This document shows positions 1 to 10,303 of a DNA stretch of 64,000 bases, one piece after another. The notes below the pieces were generated by a model. That model worked only from the letters and a program-made list of their open reading frames with translations, was not told the DNA's origin and searched no databases. This DNA comes from Climacium dendroides. Taxonomy: Eukaryota > Streptophyta > Bryopsida > Hypnales > Climaciaceae. Each line of letters starts with the position of its first letter. The stretch's first letter is position 1. Location of the stretch: contig OX467091.1 of NCBI GenBank assembly GCA_950106755.1, positions 7,829,538-7,893,537 of the forward strand, given 5' to 3'. The translations under genes and the position numbers were made by a program.

Positions 1-1122
1 GGTTTGGATAGATTGTTGGTGAATTTCAATTCCGACGATGACATTAAAGTGCGAACGAAGGCTTTGGGTGCCATCTCGTGTACGTTAGCGAATATCACCT
101 CCATATTCCCTTTTTTATTGCTCATGGTCATAGCAACTGTGGCTTAATTTTCTTAGGCTTGGAGTTTTAAGGTTGTGAATTACTGAGGTCTTGATTGTCA
201 ACCCCTAAGTGCTCGCTTGTTGACTTTCGATTGCGGTAACTTTCTAAACATCTTTGGATTACTTAAAGATATAGGGTATGATTTATTCTTTCTATTGGTA
301 CATTTTGTTCCTTAACCTTCCTAAATTATTTATTTCAACTTCTAAAGACATGGACGTAGCCTCTGGGATTAAGATGTGAAAGGAATGATGCTTGAAACAT
401 CCTAACTTTGTTTATTTACTTTATGACAGCTTTAATCAGGCATAATAAAGTAGCGACTGATGCCTTTAGGCATTCAAATGGCTATGCGGGGTTACGAGAG
501 GCTCTTGCATCGGACGACCCCAGATTGCAGAGGTATGTAGCCTCCGCGTTTCCCTATTAAAGAACATCTGATTATTGTCACAAAACCGTAATGGGTAGAT
601 CTTGCAGCAGTAACAGAAGGTGCAATAGTTTTTGATTCCACGACAGTGTACAATGTCCATGGACGTGAGTTTTTTGTTTATATTTTTATGTTGGTTAGTT
701 ATCATGCCTTGCATTCCATACTTCAGAAATGCCATTTTCTTGTCGCTCATGGACAATTCTATCATTGGGAATGCAGGAAAGCTCTGCAGGTAATGCAGTA
801 TCTACTGCAAGCAAATCCAAAGGATCATAATGTAGCAACTCAACTAGGATTCGTTGCGTCGTTGACAAGCTTGGTGAATAGCGCCGATCTTGACGTGCGG
901 CAGACTGCTCTGCAAGCTTTAGTAGAGATTCTTCGCCATCAAGACAGGAAGAGTGCAGGAAAATTTGATGACACTACCCAACTGAAAGACGTTGTCAATA
1001 GGCGAGTAGAGGAAATGAAAGGCCTGAACCAGGAAGATCTGGCAGCTGTGAAAGAAGAGCGGCAACTGGTCAACATTCTCTGGCAGTTGCTTCAAAAACA
1101 ACCCCAGGTCGTAGCAAAATGA
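1..1122 (+). CDS. Fes1/HspBP1-type Hsp70 nucleotide exchange factor, C-terminal part (5' end outside window)
   Basis: Three exons are visible: 1-79, 430-532 and 777-1122 (stop TGA 1120-1122), coding about 175 residues. The reading frame runs across both GT-AG introns (80-429 and 533-776). The protein is an armadillo-like helical repeat: exon 1 has the segment DLKVR-like (DDDIKVRTKALGAIS), exon 2 reads LIRHNKVATDAF then NGYAGLREALASDD, and exon 3 continues KALQVMQYLL and GFVASLTSLV. This order matches the Fes1A/HspBP1 family, which releases ADP from cytosolic Hsp70 and protects Hsp70-bound clients. The C-terminus ends in a charged helix (EERQLVNILWQLL) and lacks a KDEL-type ER signal, which favours the cytosolic form over the ER form. 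The N-terminal half lies upstream of base 1. The family call is from memory of the family, not a search. Confidence 0.85.
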
Positions 1123-1258
1123 GTCCCAAGAACGGAAAGGAAAGCTAGGTTTTTTTGTCACATTGTATTCATTGTTACTTGTCATTATTTCTGTGCCATT
1201 CTAGACATGGTTATCTAGGATTGATAGTAGATAAGGTGCTTGTATTCAGAAGGTAACC

Positions 1259-1356
1259 GTGTCAAAGTTGCAACAATGACACCCTTTTACAAGCAACACT
1301 TTGACACTTTTTTACTTTGATTCCTATACCCCGTACAAGATAGGGGCATAGGAATC
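1259..1356. repeat. Two adjacent hairpins downstream of the Fes1-like gene
   Basis: GTGTCAAAGTTGC (1259-1271) is inverted at 1293-1307 with a 2-base bulge. GATTCCTATACCCC (1319-1332) is inverted at 1343-1356 with one mismatch and a 10-base loop. Both lie 137-234 bases past the stop codon, so they may be in the 3' UTR or may be a decayed fold-back element. No function is shown by the sequence. Confidence 0.5.
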
Positions 1357-2395
1357 AATGTTGATGGGGGCATCAGTTGGGAGGTATGTGTTACATAATT
1401 GTGTTGTGTAAATTGAAAATTGATTTGAGAGTGGAAGGGTTGTTTATCACATGGAAGAGTTTCTGATTTTTAGCCCTGGAGCGCCGCGGGCCATTCTGTG
1501 GCGTTCCGATGTGGCGTGCTGATGACAATACTGTGAAATGGAAAGAGTTCAAAAGCATTTTTTCATCCATATTTTTCTTGTTGACCTTTCATGGTGGGTT
1601 ATGACTGAGTATCTAGTTGAGTTTGTAGTCTTGCAAGTGTTTGTCTTGGAGAAGTTAGTAAAAAAACTGGATCATAGAAAAAAATTGGATCATAGAATAT
1701 GCTATTTTAGTGTATTTTGGGTGGTTGTCCCTTGTTCTAAATCTGAAATTTCTCCACAAAAATGATATTTTTTGAATTTGAGTCCAACTAATAAAATGAA
1801 GGTCATCTATTCTAGTTTCTATTCCAATTTGAACTTTGAAAAAATTCCTAATATTGAATATTTTATTGCAATTTAAACTTTGGATGTACTTTCAATGTCT
1901 ATTATCTTCTAATTATAGAATGACACGGAAATTGAGTTCACACAATGATGTTAGTCAATGTAATATACACATGGTGAAATTTTCAGATTTTTTGAAATAA
2001 TTTTTTATTTAATGTGATTTTTCTTCACTTTTAATGATGTGAGGTGCCCTTTTAACTCTTCTAACAAGGACCAATGGCACACAAAATAGTAGGGATACAA
2101 TCAAAATCTACCATTTATTTCATACTTTGTAAATTCCCTTGTTAGATCTAATCCTACTTTCTACATTCTTAAAAAATATAATTAAGGTATATATATCTAT
2201 GAATGAATTTAATGTGAAGCAAAGAAATGGGTGAAAATGGATGAAATTGTCAAGTACCTTTTAAAAATATTTAATTCACTAATATTTGGATGAAAGTCAC
2301 TCATGTGAGATGATTGAATAGATGAACAAACACTTGTAGACTATTCTAAGGTATATATTGTTCTACCAACAAAAAGATAGAAATAAATTGGTTGA
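1357..2395. other. AT-rich intergenic stretch
   Basis: I see no gene, RNA or clear repeat here. The only open frame of note (75 codons near 1538) has no recognisable protein character. An AATAAA at about 1789 is far from the Fes1-like stop codon. Confidence 0.5.
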
Positions 2396-2840
2396 TCTAA
2401 GGTTAACCTTGGAAGGATGTAGTGTGTATATTGGTCTAAATGGATGACTTTTCAAATCTTTGTAGAAATAAAGAATGCACCTATCCAATTAATAATTTGA
2501 TTATTTTTTGTTGACTACTTTTATGAAATATCTTGTCTTTTTAGAGTTTAATCTTAACCTTGTAAAGATATTGTGAGCTTGAAAGGTTCAATGGATGACA
2601 TGATTGATTGTAGAAACAAAAAATGTACCTACTAATTCAATGATAGGAGTATTTTAATGACTACCTTGATCATGGAAGATCACATCCTTCTAAGATAAAA
2701 GTGACTTAGCATAGAAAAAGTAGTTGATGAATGATTTTTAGACAATTGACTTGTAGGAACAAAAAAATGTACTTATTCATCTACAATTTTGGGATGACTA
2801 CTTTGGTGATAGTCTTGATCCTATCTACAATTATCTCCAA
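2396..2840. repeat. Three diverged tandem units of about 147-151 bp
   Basis: Anchor phrases recur at regular spacing: AACCTTG at 2405 and 2556, and a GAAA(C/T)AAA(G/A)AATG(C/T)AC phrase near 2465, 2611 and 2758. A fourth related unit lies at about 9211-9375, on the other side of the SUMO-motif gene. The units are strongly diverged, so this is an old array. Confidence 0.6.
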
Positions 2841-3265
2841 GCTTAAGTTTTAAATTTCCTTTGTAATAAAAGGACAAATAAACTCCTAGTTTGGATTCTA
2901 CAATGCTATAGTAGTTGATCCATTTCCAACCATCACCCCATTTCCAATCTATAGATTGCTTTCTTTCCATGAAGTTGTGTTTTCTTTTAGTGAAGTGGTG
3001 GTGGAGTTCGAGGAGTAGTACGTTGTGGCGCATTATGATTGGCTATGTTTGGTCGATTTTGCAATCAACCTATAGTAAAAAATTGAAAGGTCTATTTCAC
3101 CATTACAGGTCAAAGAAAATCTCTCACTAAAAAATTCATAATAATTATATTTTGTATAATAAAATTCTGAAAAATATACAATCCTTTTGAACTCTGTTGC
3201 TACGAAAAAAATTCCACACTCAAAAAAGCTATGCTCCAAATTGCACTCTAAATATGTGTAATTGC
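2841..3265. other. AT-rich intergenic stretch
   Basis: Short overlapping open frames on both strands have no protein-like composition. Nothing else is recognised. Confidence 0.45.
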
Positions 3266-4222
3266 TTAACCCGTAAACACCCCATGGGACCAAAAGTGTC
3301 CTCACATAGTTTCAAGTCCAATTCAAAGTGTTATAACATTTGCATCCAATGTCTGAATTGAATAAAACTTGTTGGAAAATTTGTACTCTCTTCTAGTTTG
3401 TATTATAGAATTTCTAGATCAATCCAAATATAATGATCTTTTGTAAGCCAATCAAAGTTTAAAGGTTCAATTTGAGTTCACCTAATTGCATTTTTGATGG
3501 CTACAACTTCAAGGGCTTGTATCTCCTCCTTCATCCAATGTTTGTTTTTGATAAAAAAAAATTTATTGGATTATGTTCCTCTTGATGTTTAGTTATTGTG
3601 GTAAAATTTCCGTATCAATCGAAGTTATTTTGAAGGTATAGGAGCGATTTGAAGTTCAAAATCTTGACATTTGTTGAATATAGTGAATTTTGGCGACTTG
3701 TTTTTTCTTCATACAATGTCTTTTCAATAATTTTTTAAGGTGAAGTTGCACATACTATTCTAGTTTGTATGGCTAAAATTTCATATCAATCCAAGAAGTT
3801 ATGAGTGACTAAGAAGCATTTTAGGAAGTTGAGCCTTAAATGTGTATTTTCTTTCTATTTTTTGACATTTCAAAGCCATTTTGCAAACACAATGAGTCAA
3901 TTGAATGATACTTTCTTTCACCAATGTGAATGTATTCTGGTTTTGAATCACATTATAATTTCAATTTTTTTTATTTGAGTAGGTTTAGAAATCAAATTTC
4001 ACTTCCAAAATGCGTTGATAGGAAAATTTCAGCATCCTTTTTCAACACTATAACATTAAAATCTTGCAATCTATGTGTCCAAATGACTCCAAATTTGATT
4101 CATGTCATTTACAACACGAGCACTACAAGGTTGTATGGTTGAAATTTCTATACCTTTGTAACATTTATATGTATAGTAATGATGTTTTTGACCCCAAAAG
4201 GCCTTGGACTTTTAGGGGTTAA
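3266..4222. mobile_element. Non-autonomous TTAA-flanked TIR element (piggyBac-like ends), 957 bp with target bases
   Basis: The left end is TTAACCCGTAAACACCCC (from 3266). The right end is TTTTAGGGGTTAA (ending 4222). Read in reverse, the right end is TTAACCCCTAAAAGTCC, followed by CCTTTTGGGGTC against the left GGGACCAAAAG. TTAA stands at both ends. The interior has no transposase frame and is AT-rich with runs such as AATTTC.TATCAATCC. TTAA targets and CCC-starting termini are hallmarks of the piggyBac superfamily, so the class is inferred from ends only. Confidence 0.55.
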
Positions 4223-5451
4223 GTACTGGGTCAGCTACCTTAAATCCGTCGACATGACGTTCACAAGCGGAAGCTCGGTGGAAGTTTCCGGACTGTGAGT
4301 GTCGACGGATGAATCTCAAATTTCATGAATGGATGAATGAAACTTTCGCAAGCCTTTCGGCGGCATCGTCGCCTCTTGCTTCAAACTCTGCTCCGAAACC
4401 TCTGCATGAATCTCCCCGCCTCCGTTTCCTCCGTCTCTCCGTCACCGAGAAATGTCACCGAGTCCTTGTTTTTTTTAAAATCGAAGCACACTCTTTCATT
4501 AGGAACACATTGACGGTATTGGAGCTGTAGAGAATTTTTTTGTGGGAGAAAGTGCTCGAGAATTGCAAATTTCTGCTGCAACTTGCGGAAGCGTGACCAT
4601 GCAAGCCATGCACTCTCTCCAGCCATCACCATGCGAGGTTTCTTTTCAGGAAGGAACGTAGTAACGAGGCAGTTCGGAGCAGTTCGGAGCAGTTCGGAGC
4701 TTAATTCTGCGATTGAATTGAATTTCTGAGACTTTGGTGAGAAATTTTGCTACTTCTTGATTTGGGGTTTGGGTTTTGCGCTTCAGATGGCTTTAGGTGG
4801 AGGTTTCGTGGATTCTGTGGCCAGGGCGGGGGTGTGAGCGCATTTATGAGGTAATGCCGTTTTTTTCCGGTGAAGGGCACGGGGTTTTGCATGGCTCTTG
4901 TCGTGAATTGCAAGTTCAGAGGAAATTTTGATGTGTTGTTGTTGAGTTTCTGACATTGTGGTAGCTAAAGACGCAGTGTTTGAGTGGCACGATTTTGTAG
5001 ATTTTGGGTGACTTTGTTTTTATCGTTGAGGAGTTTGTGATTTGTAACGTCGACTTTGTAATTCGTGGCAAAGTCTAAGAAACTTGCATTATGGTAACCG
5101 CACCTTAAGCTTACGCTTTTAAGCGTTGAGCATCAAACTTGCATTATGAAAACCTGATGTGGTGTACATTTTTAAAAATTATATATATTCGTTGTGCATG
5201 ATTTTGGGGTGTGACATTAGGTAGGTTTCGCAATTAGGTTCCTCTACCTTAGGCCAATTTATGAGGATTCGTATTCTTGGAATACGTCGGAGGGGAGCAG
5301 AGAATGAACACTTTTAACTCTGAAATCAGACTGTGTCCCGTGAGATTTACATTTTCTTAACGTTGATGCAGACGAAGGCCTTAGAATTGTACTACCAGGA
5401 TTGTTGTTTGAGACTGACGAGAAACAGCAGGTAGGAGCGTCTCCTACAAAC
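4223..5451 (+). promoter_or_regulatory. Upstream region and probable 5' UTR of the SUMO-motif gene
   Basis: Base composition shifts from AT-rich to mixed GC at about 4230, as at the other gene starts in this window. GATGCAG ending at 5371 is a good 3' splice site and GAGGTAATG at about 4848-4856 a possible donor, so a 5' UTR intron is plausible. The 10-bp unit AGTTCGGAGC is repeated three times at 4671-4700. No TATA box is obvious. The exact transcription start cannot be read. Confidence 0.4.
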
Positions 5452-8261
5452 ATGGCTACGCAGTCACATTGTCAACTATGTGAAGGGCATATGAAGGAAT
5501 CGGAAATAGCACAAAGTACCCTCTCTGTGTTGCGAAGTGAACTCGATGAGATTCGTGTGCGGGAGAACGAAGCAATTAAGCGAGAGGGATGTGCAAAAGA
5601 CCAGTTACATGCATCTCTGCGTCGTGAGCAAGAGCTCCTCTCCCTTCTGGCTGAAGTGAAGCGCGAAAGTCAGTTTCTTCGTGCATCTCTTCACGCAAGT
5701 CCGATCCGTGAACATGGAACAAGTGCAGAACCTCCTAAAATCTCTCAGGTATGGCTTAATAGCTTATGCATTCCTTCATCAAACTAAAAAGATCTCTCTT
5801 ATACGAGAAAAGTGCGATTTCCTTGGGCTACGCTGAAATTTACATCTTGTTTCTCTATCTCGGTTTAACTGATTACTCGTAACAAATCTTCTGATGTACC
5901 AAAAGACCAGTTACATGCATCTCTGCGTCGTATACAGACACATTTTGTTTTCCATGTATAAAGGATAGCCAAAAGTAAAAAAATAGTTCTTAGAATTAGT
6001 TTGGACTCCAGTACTTGCATTTCCTGGGGTAGTTGATTTCATGAGTTGCATGCACACAATGAGTCTTGCCTACTGCTTTACATTGATGGAGTGGAATATG
6101 TAAGTTTGGATACTCACAGGGAGGAACTTATGCAGGATACAGCCGAATTGTTTCCTCAAACTCCAGCGCAAGTCATTTCCTGTCGATCCATGTCACATGC
6201 CACTCCTGGCAATGCCGACCTTACAGTTGAGATTCCAACTACTGCAGAGGCTAATGGAGATATGGCACCATCCCATGTCCATGTTGAGATGCTGGACAAT
6301 ATATCTCCTCTTAAAATAGCAGAAGCCTCTGTACTTCCGGCCATCCCTGAAGTAGAACCAGTAACCGAGATCACTTTGAATCTTGATAGAGGAGGTAAGC
6401 TTGAGGTTCAAGGTGGAGTCATTGAAGAAGCATTAAGTGCACCTGTGGAGCCGAATACTCAAGAAGAAGGGGATATACACCAACAGAAGGAAAGTCAAAG
6501 CTATGAGACACATCCCCAAACCTTGGAGGCCATAGACCATCATATGGACCATACTGTGCCATCCTTTGATGAAAGGTCAGCCAGCAGTGCGAGTCATCGT
6601 AAGCGGAGGAGGCTAAACTTAGTCCCGTCTTCGAGTGACGAGGACGATGAGGCTTCACCCGCGTCAAAGAAGAGATTATTTGAGACTTCTTTAGACAATT
6701 TAGCAACTCCAAATGCTGCCCTTTTGCATACAGAAATTCAACAGGGGGCCACACCCGAGTCACCCAGCGGCACTCCCGAGTCGCCTGGCAGGGTAGGTGT
6801 TGTAGGTATGGAATTTGGGGGTGGAATTACTGTGTCAGAGCTTGTCACTGAGGAGCCGGAAGTGGATGGCAAAGCGATTCCCAAACATAGATTAAGGAAA
6901 AAAGGTGTTGAATTCCGGGGTCATGCAGATGCCACAGAACAACCTTCGAAAGTGGAGTTCAGAAGGAGCCAAAGGTTGAGTCAACTTCCTCCAATGCCTT
7001 CAAATGAGAATGAGGATGAGATTGAGGATGAGATTGAGTCCAGTGACGAGGACTTTTTTATTGTAGTGTCCTCTGCCGAATCTTCTGAAAGCTCCGAGGA
7101 AGAGACAAATTTAGATGGGCAGTCAAAACCGAAGGATTTGAACAGTAATGTTATTGATCTTTCTGACTCTGATTCAGAGTCTGGGCCTCCCCTTGCACGT
7201 AGGTTGAGGTCATCTCTTCCTACTTCTGGCACTCAACCCCAAGGAGCGGAGAGCAGCGAAAGTGCACAGAGTCGTAGTAGCTCTGACCGAGCGTCATCTC
7301 CCGTAGTGGTAAATCTTCTCAGGACATCACTGGATGACGTAGAGTTGGATGACAGTGATGATGGTCGTAGCTCTTTGAGTGGGTTCATAGTCCATGACAG
7401 CTCAAATGCTGAAGAGAGTGTTTCCATTAGTGAAGAGCAGATGAATGAATCGGATTCTGACGAAAGGGGCAGTGGCAGCCAGGGAACTTTCAGAGAAGAA
7501 CTTGTTAGGAAGAGGCAAAACCTGATTTGGGATTTTGAGGGGGACATGCTTGTCGCCATCGAAAGCAATGTTGACATTGCTGTGCAGGCTATATGTGCAC
7601 TCTACCGTCAGCAAACAAAAGCTGAACGATCCGCGAAAGGTGCGCTGCACAGGAATGGGCGTGGTTTCGACAAGGTGAATGCACAAAGGTAAATGCCGGC
7701 TTCATTGTTTAAATGTCTTTTCATTGTATGTCCCTCTTTTTGCTGCTCTAGGCGCTAATTTGAATCCTCGAATTTTACAATGTACAACAATAATTTAACT
7801 GCTCCTGTTTTGCAGGGGTTCCAACTATGCTGAATTCCTGATTGATGGAGACGATTCCGGTCTGTTGAAGAAGTCTGCTAGGGCTCTAGAGACTCGGTTT
7901 CCAGGGTCACTAAAGATTTGCCAAGGCATTGCTTCTCACCACTCAAAGCAGCTTTTTGAGATTTACTCAAACAACGAAGACCCCTTCTGGGCAAAACCCA
8001 GAGGTAAGAAAATCTGCATTAGAATTGTAGAGAAATTAGCCTCTTGGGAATATGTTTCGTTTGGTCAAATTAGAAGAGTTTTCTTCTATTATTTGTAGTT
8101 TCTTTCATCCTCATGCTTGTAATGTTCAACAGGTTTGTGATGTTGTTTCGAACTTTACAGTGCGTTTGTTTTTGTTACATTGAAGTACGATTGACTAGGT
8201 TGCAACTACCGAGAAATGCTTGGTCACTCTGACAGGACTATTGTTTTCTGTTCCAGATTAA
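5452..8261 (+). CDS. Acidic Ser-rich nuclear-type protein with SUMO-interaction-like motifs, 680 aa, unknown function
   Basis: Proposed exons: 5452-5748, 6136-7688, 7816-8003 and 8257-8261 (stop TAA 8259-8261). The start ATG sits in AACATGGCT. The N-terminus (1-90) has a CxxC pair (CQLCEGH) and a long charged heptad-like helix, probably a coiled coil. A basic patch HRKRRR near residue 253 could be a nuclear signal. The middle is rich in Ser, Asp and Glu. Four hydrophobic cores beside acidic runs look like SUMO-interaction motifs: FFIVV near 406, VIDLSDSDSES at 438-448, VVVNLL at 489-494 before DDVELDDSDD, and GFIVHDSS further on. The last 120 residues (WDFEGDMLVAIES, ICALYRQQT, FLIDGD, SKQLFEIYSNNEDPFW) look like a folded domain that I associate with uncharacterised plant proteins. 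The last exon of 5 bases is the least certain part. An exact 32-base copy of exon 1 lies in intron 1. Confidence 0.7.
5900..5931 (+). repeat. 32-bp exact copy of exon 1 sequence within intron 1
   Basis: Bases 5900-5931 are identical to 5594-5625, which codes for AKDQLHASLRR-like coiled-coil residues in exon 1. The flanks differ at once on both sides. The copy lies in the intron, 306 bases downstream. It looks like a templated filler duplication rather than an exon, since it is bounded by no splice sites and is too short. Confidence 0.9.
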
Positions 8262-10303
8262 GCGGGCCAAGGTGCTAAACTTTTAGCCTTTGAGGAAGCT
8301 CTGAGCAACTCAGGTGAAGTTCAGCTCCATGAATTTGCCAATTTTGATCGTCCATCATTGCTGCCCTAAGCTTTCAGACCTTTGATGCTTTTTTGCATAG
8401 ACTTGGCACCTTCCTTGGAGCTGAAACTGGTGCCTACATACTGGTGGAGCTTGCTCACAGCATCAGCGAGTAAAAGTCTAGTGACCAAAAACCGATGGAT
8501 GACAACATCAGAAAGATCGATTATGGGTAGTTTTGAGTTTCATGACCTCTCTGTTTTGGGGAGTTGTAGGCCAGAGGTTGTGAAGGCTCTACAAAACCTT
8601 ATTCTCTTTTCCAGGTCGGTGAATCTGTACATATTTTTCATCGCAGTTCCCTGTCCTATTTTGACTCTGCTTACAGATGTGAGTTATGGGCATCCGCAAT
8701 ACCCGTTTGTACAAGAAGTAGAGATGGTACAAGGGTGCATCAGAGGAGATCATGGAAGTACTGTAGCTGTACATAAGCAAATCGGCTTAGTACTTGAATC
8801 CAATGTTGAAGCTGTAAGATACCACGTTGTAAAGGTATTCTTGCGTTTTTGTATTAGCGACATTAGCGCATTACTTTTTTCGTTTCAGGAAGGGCCCTGT
8901 CTGATCTTGTCTCTGCTATGTATTGCTTTACTTACTGGTAACAAGGGCTTGGTGTCCCCAGTCTTCGCAATTTTATATTGCAGTGAAGTCCCTTGATTCT
9001 TCGTTGAACTTTTAGATATTTTTGGTGTCTGTGTACCATGTGAATCATTTGCTTAAAAAAAATCAAGATCAATCATTGGAGGTCAAAGTATTGTGCAAGA
9101 CTTCCTCTTCATACACAAAATTTCAGAGATGAACATTTGCAATTTTGTCTTATATAGAAGGATTCTTTGTCATCCATTGGTCACTTTTAGGCCACTATGT
9201 CATTATAGGGTTAAGATTAACTTTGTAAGAATGTTGTAGACCTTAAAGATCCAATGGATGACTTCATTGCTAACTATAGAAATAAAGAATTGCATCTATT
9301 GATCCAAGTATTTTGGTGACTACCTCAATCATGGGGGGCTTACATCCTTCCAAGGTTAAAGAGTGGTGCTCAATGGTTTAAAAGTTAACAAACTGATTGT
9401 AGATGAGAGGTGTTGAAAAAGAGAAAACAAAATATATATATCTAATTGGATTGCAACCATGTGGTTATGCAAATTATTGATAGTGATACAAAACTCAAAA
9501 AGTCACAAATAACCAAATGAAAATGAGACATGTTAACATTTACAAAATTAAACTCGTTGCCATAAAATTCATCCTTTGTACAATAGACTATGTGAATCAT
9601 TTGCTTAAACCCAAGCATTGATTGAAAGTCAAACTATTGTGCAAGACTTCCACTTTCTACACTAAATTCCAAAGGATGAACATTTGATTTTGTATCCTAC
9701 ACAGAAGGATTCTTTGTCATCCATTGGATGAGGGTTAGGACTAAAGGTGTCCTGTATAGAGAAACTGTAACCGACGAATACACCTATTCGCCTTTGGATT
9801 TACACCTTCGGATTCATGTATTCTAAGCATATAGACAAGTGTAGACTACATGAATCCGAATGTGTAAATGCATCGGCAACCTTCTTTTTATACCGTGGAA
9901 TTTCATGTGATGAATCCATGACAACATCTCCTCTATTGTGAATGGGTCATTTAGGTCTTCAAATTGCCTTTAACTACCCTATGCAACGCCTGTTATAGCA
10001 ACTCCATAAAGCATTCTGTAGAATATCCAATATATTCTGAGCAAGTTTCTTGTATGAATCCCAACTTTAGAGAGAGCTAAGTTTGTGTAACAGTGGATCA
10101 TGCTGCGCACCAGCCTCTGTAGCAGGTATTCTTTTGCCGAGAAGTACCTTGCTCTAGTTGCTCATCTTTCACTTTGAATACTTACAGAGGAAGCACAAAA
10201 GAATCAACTTAACTTACAAACTTGCCAGCAAGAAATTCCAACTGTAAGCAGACAAAGACAGGAGAGGATTGTCAATCAACCAGAAAACGGAGGGAGCCAA
10301 ATT
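8262..10303. repeat. Convergent intergenic region with a duplicated 140-bp repeat
   Basis: This lies between two genes that converge. Bases 9037-9181 and 9589-9727 are diverged direct copies (shared phrases TGTGAATCATTTGCTTAAA and GAAGGATTCTTTGTCATCC). A third, partial copy lies inside a small element at 59868-59985. A unit related to the 2396-2840 array lies at about 9211-9375. An inverted repeat of 23 bases (9798-9820 with 9847-9869, one mismatch) lies just beyond. The first 700 bases hold a 204-codon open frame that I do not accept as a gene; they are more likely 3' flank of the upstream gene. Confidence 0.6.

Noticed and set aside
8382..8996. 204-codon open frame on the plus strand after the SUMO-motif gene
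   Set aside because: It has no family resemblance, starts in the 3' flank of the upstream gene, and its composition changes along its length. It is more likely UTR and intergenic sequence that happens to lack stops.
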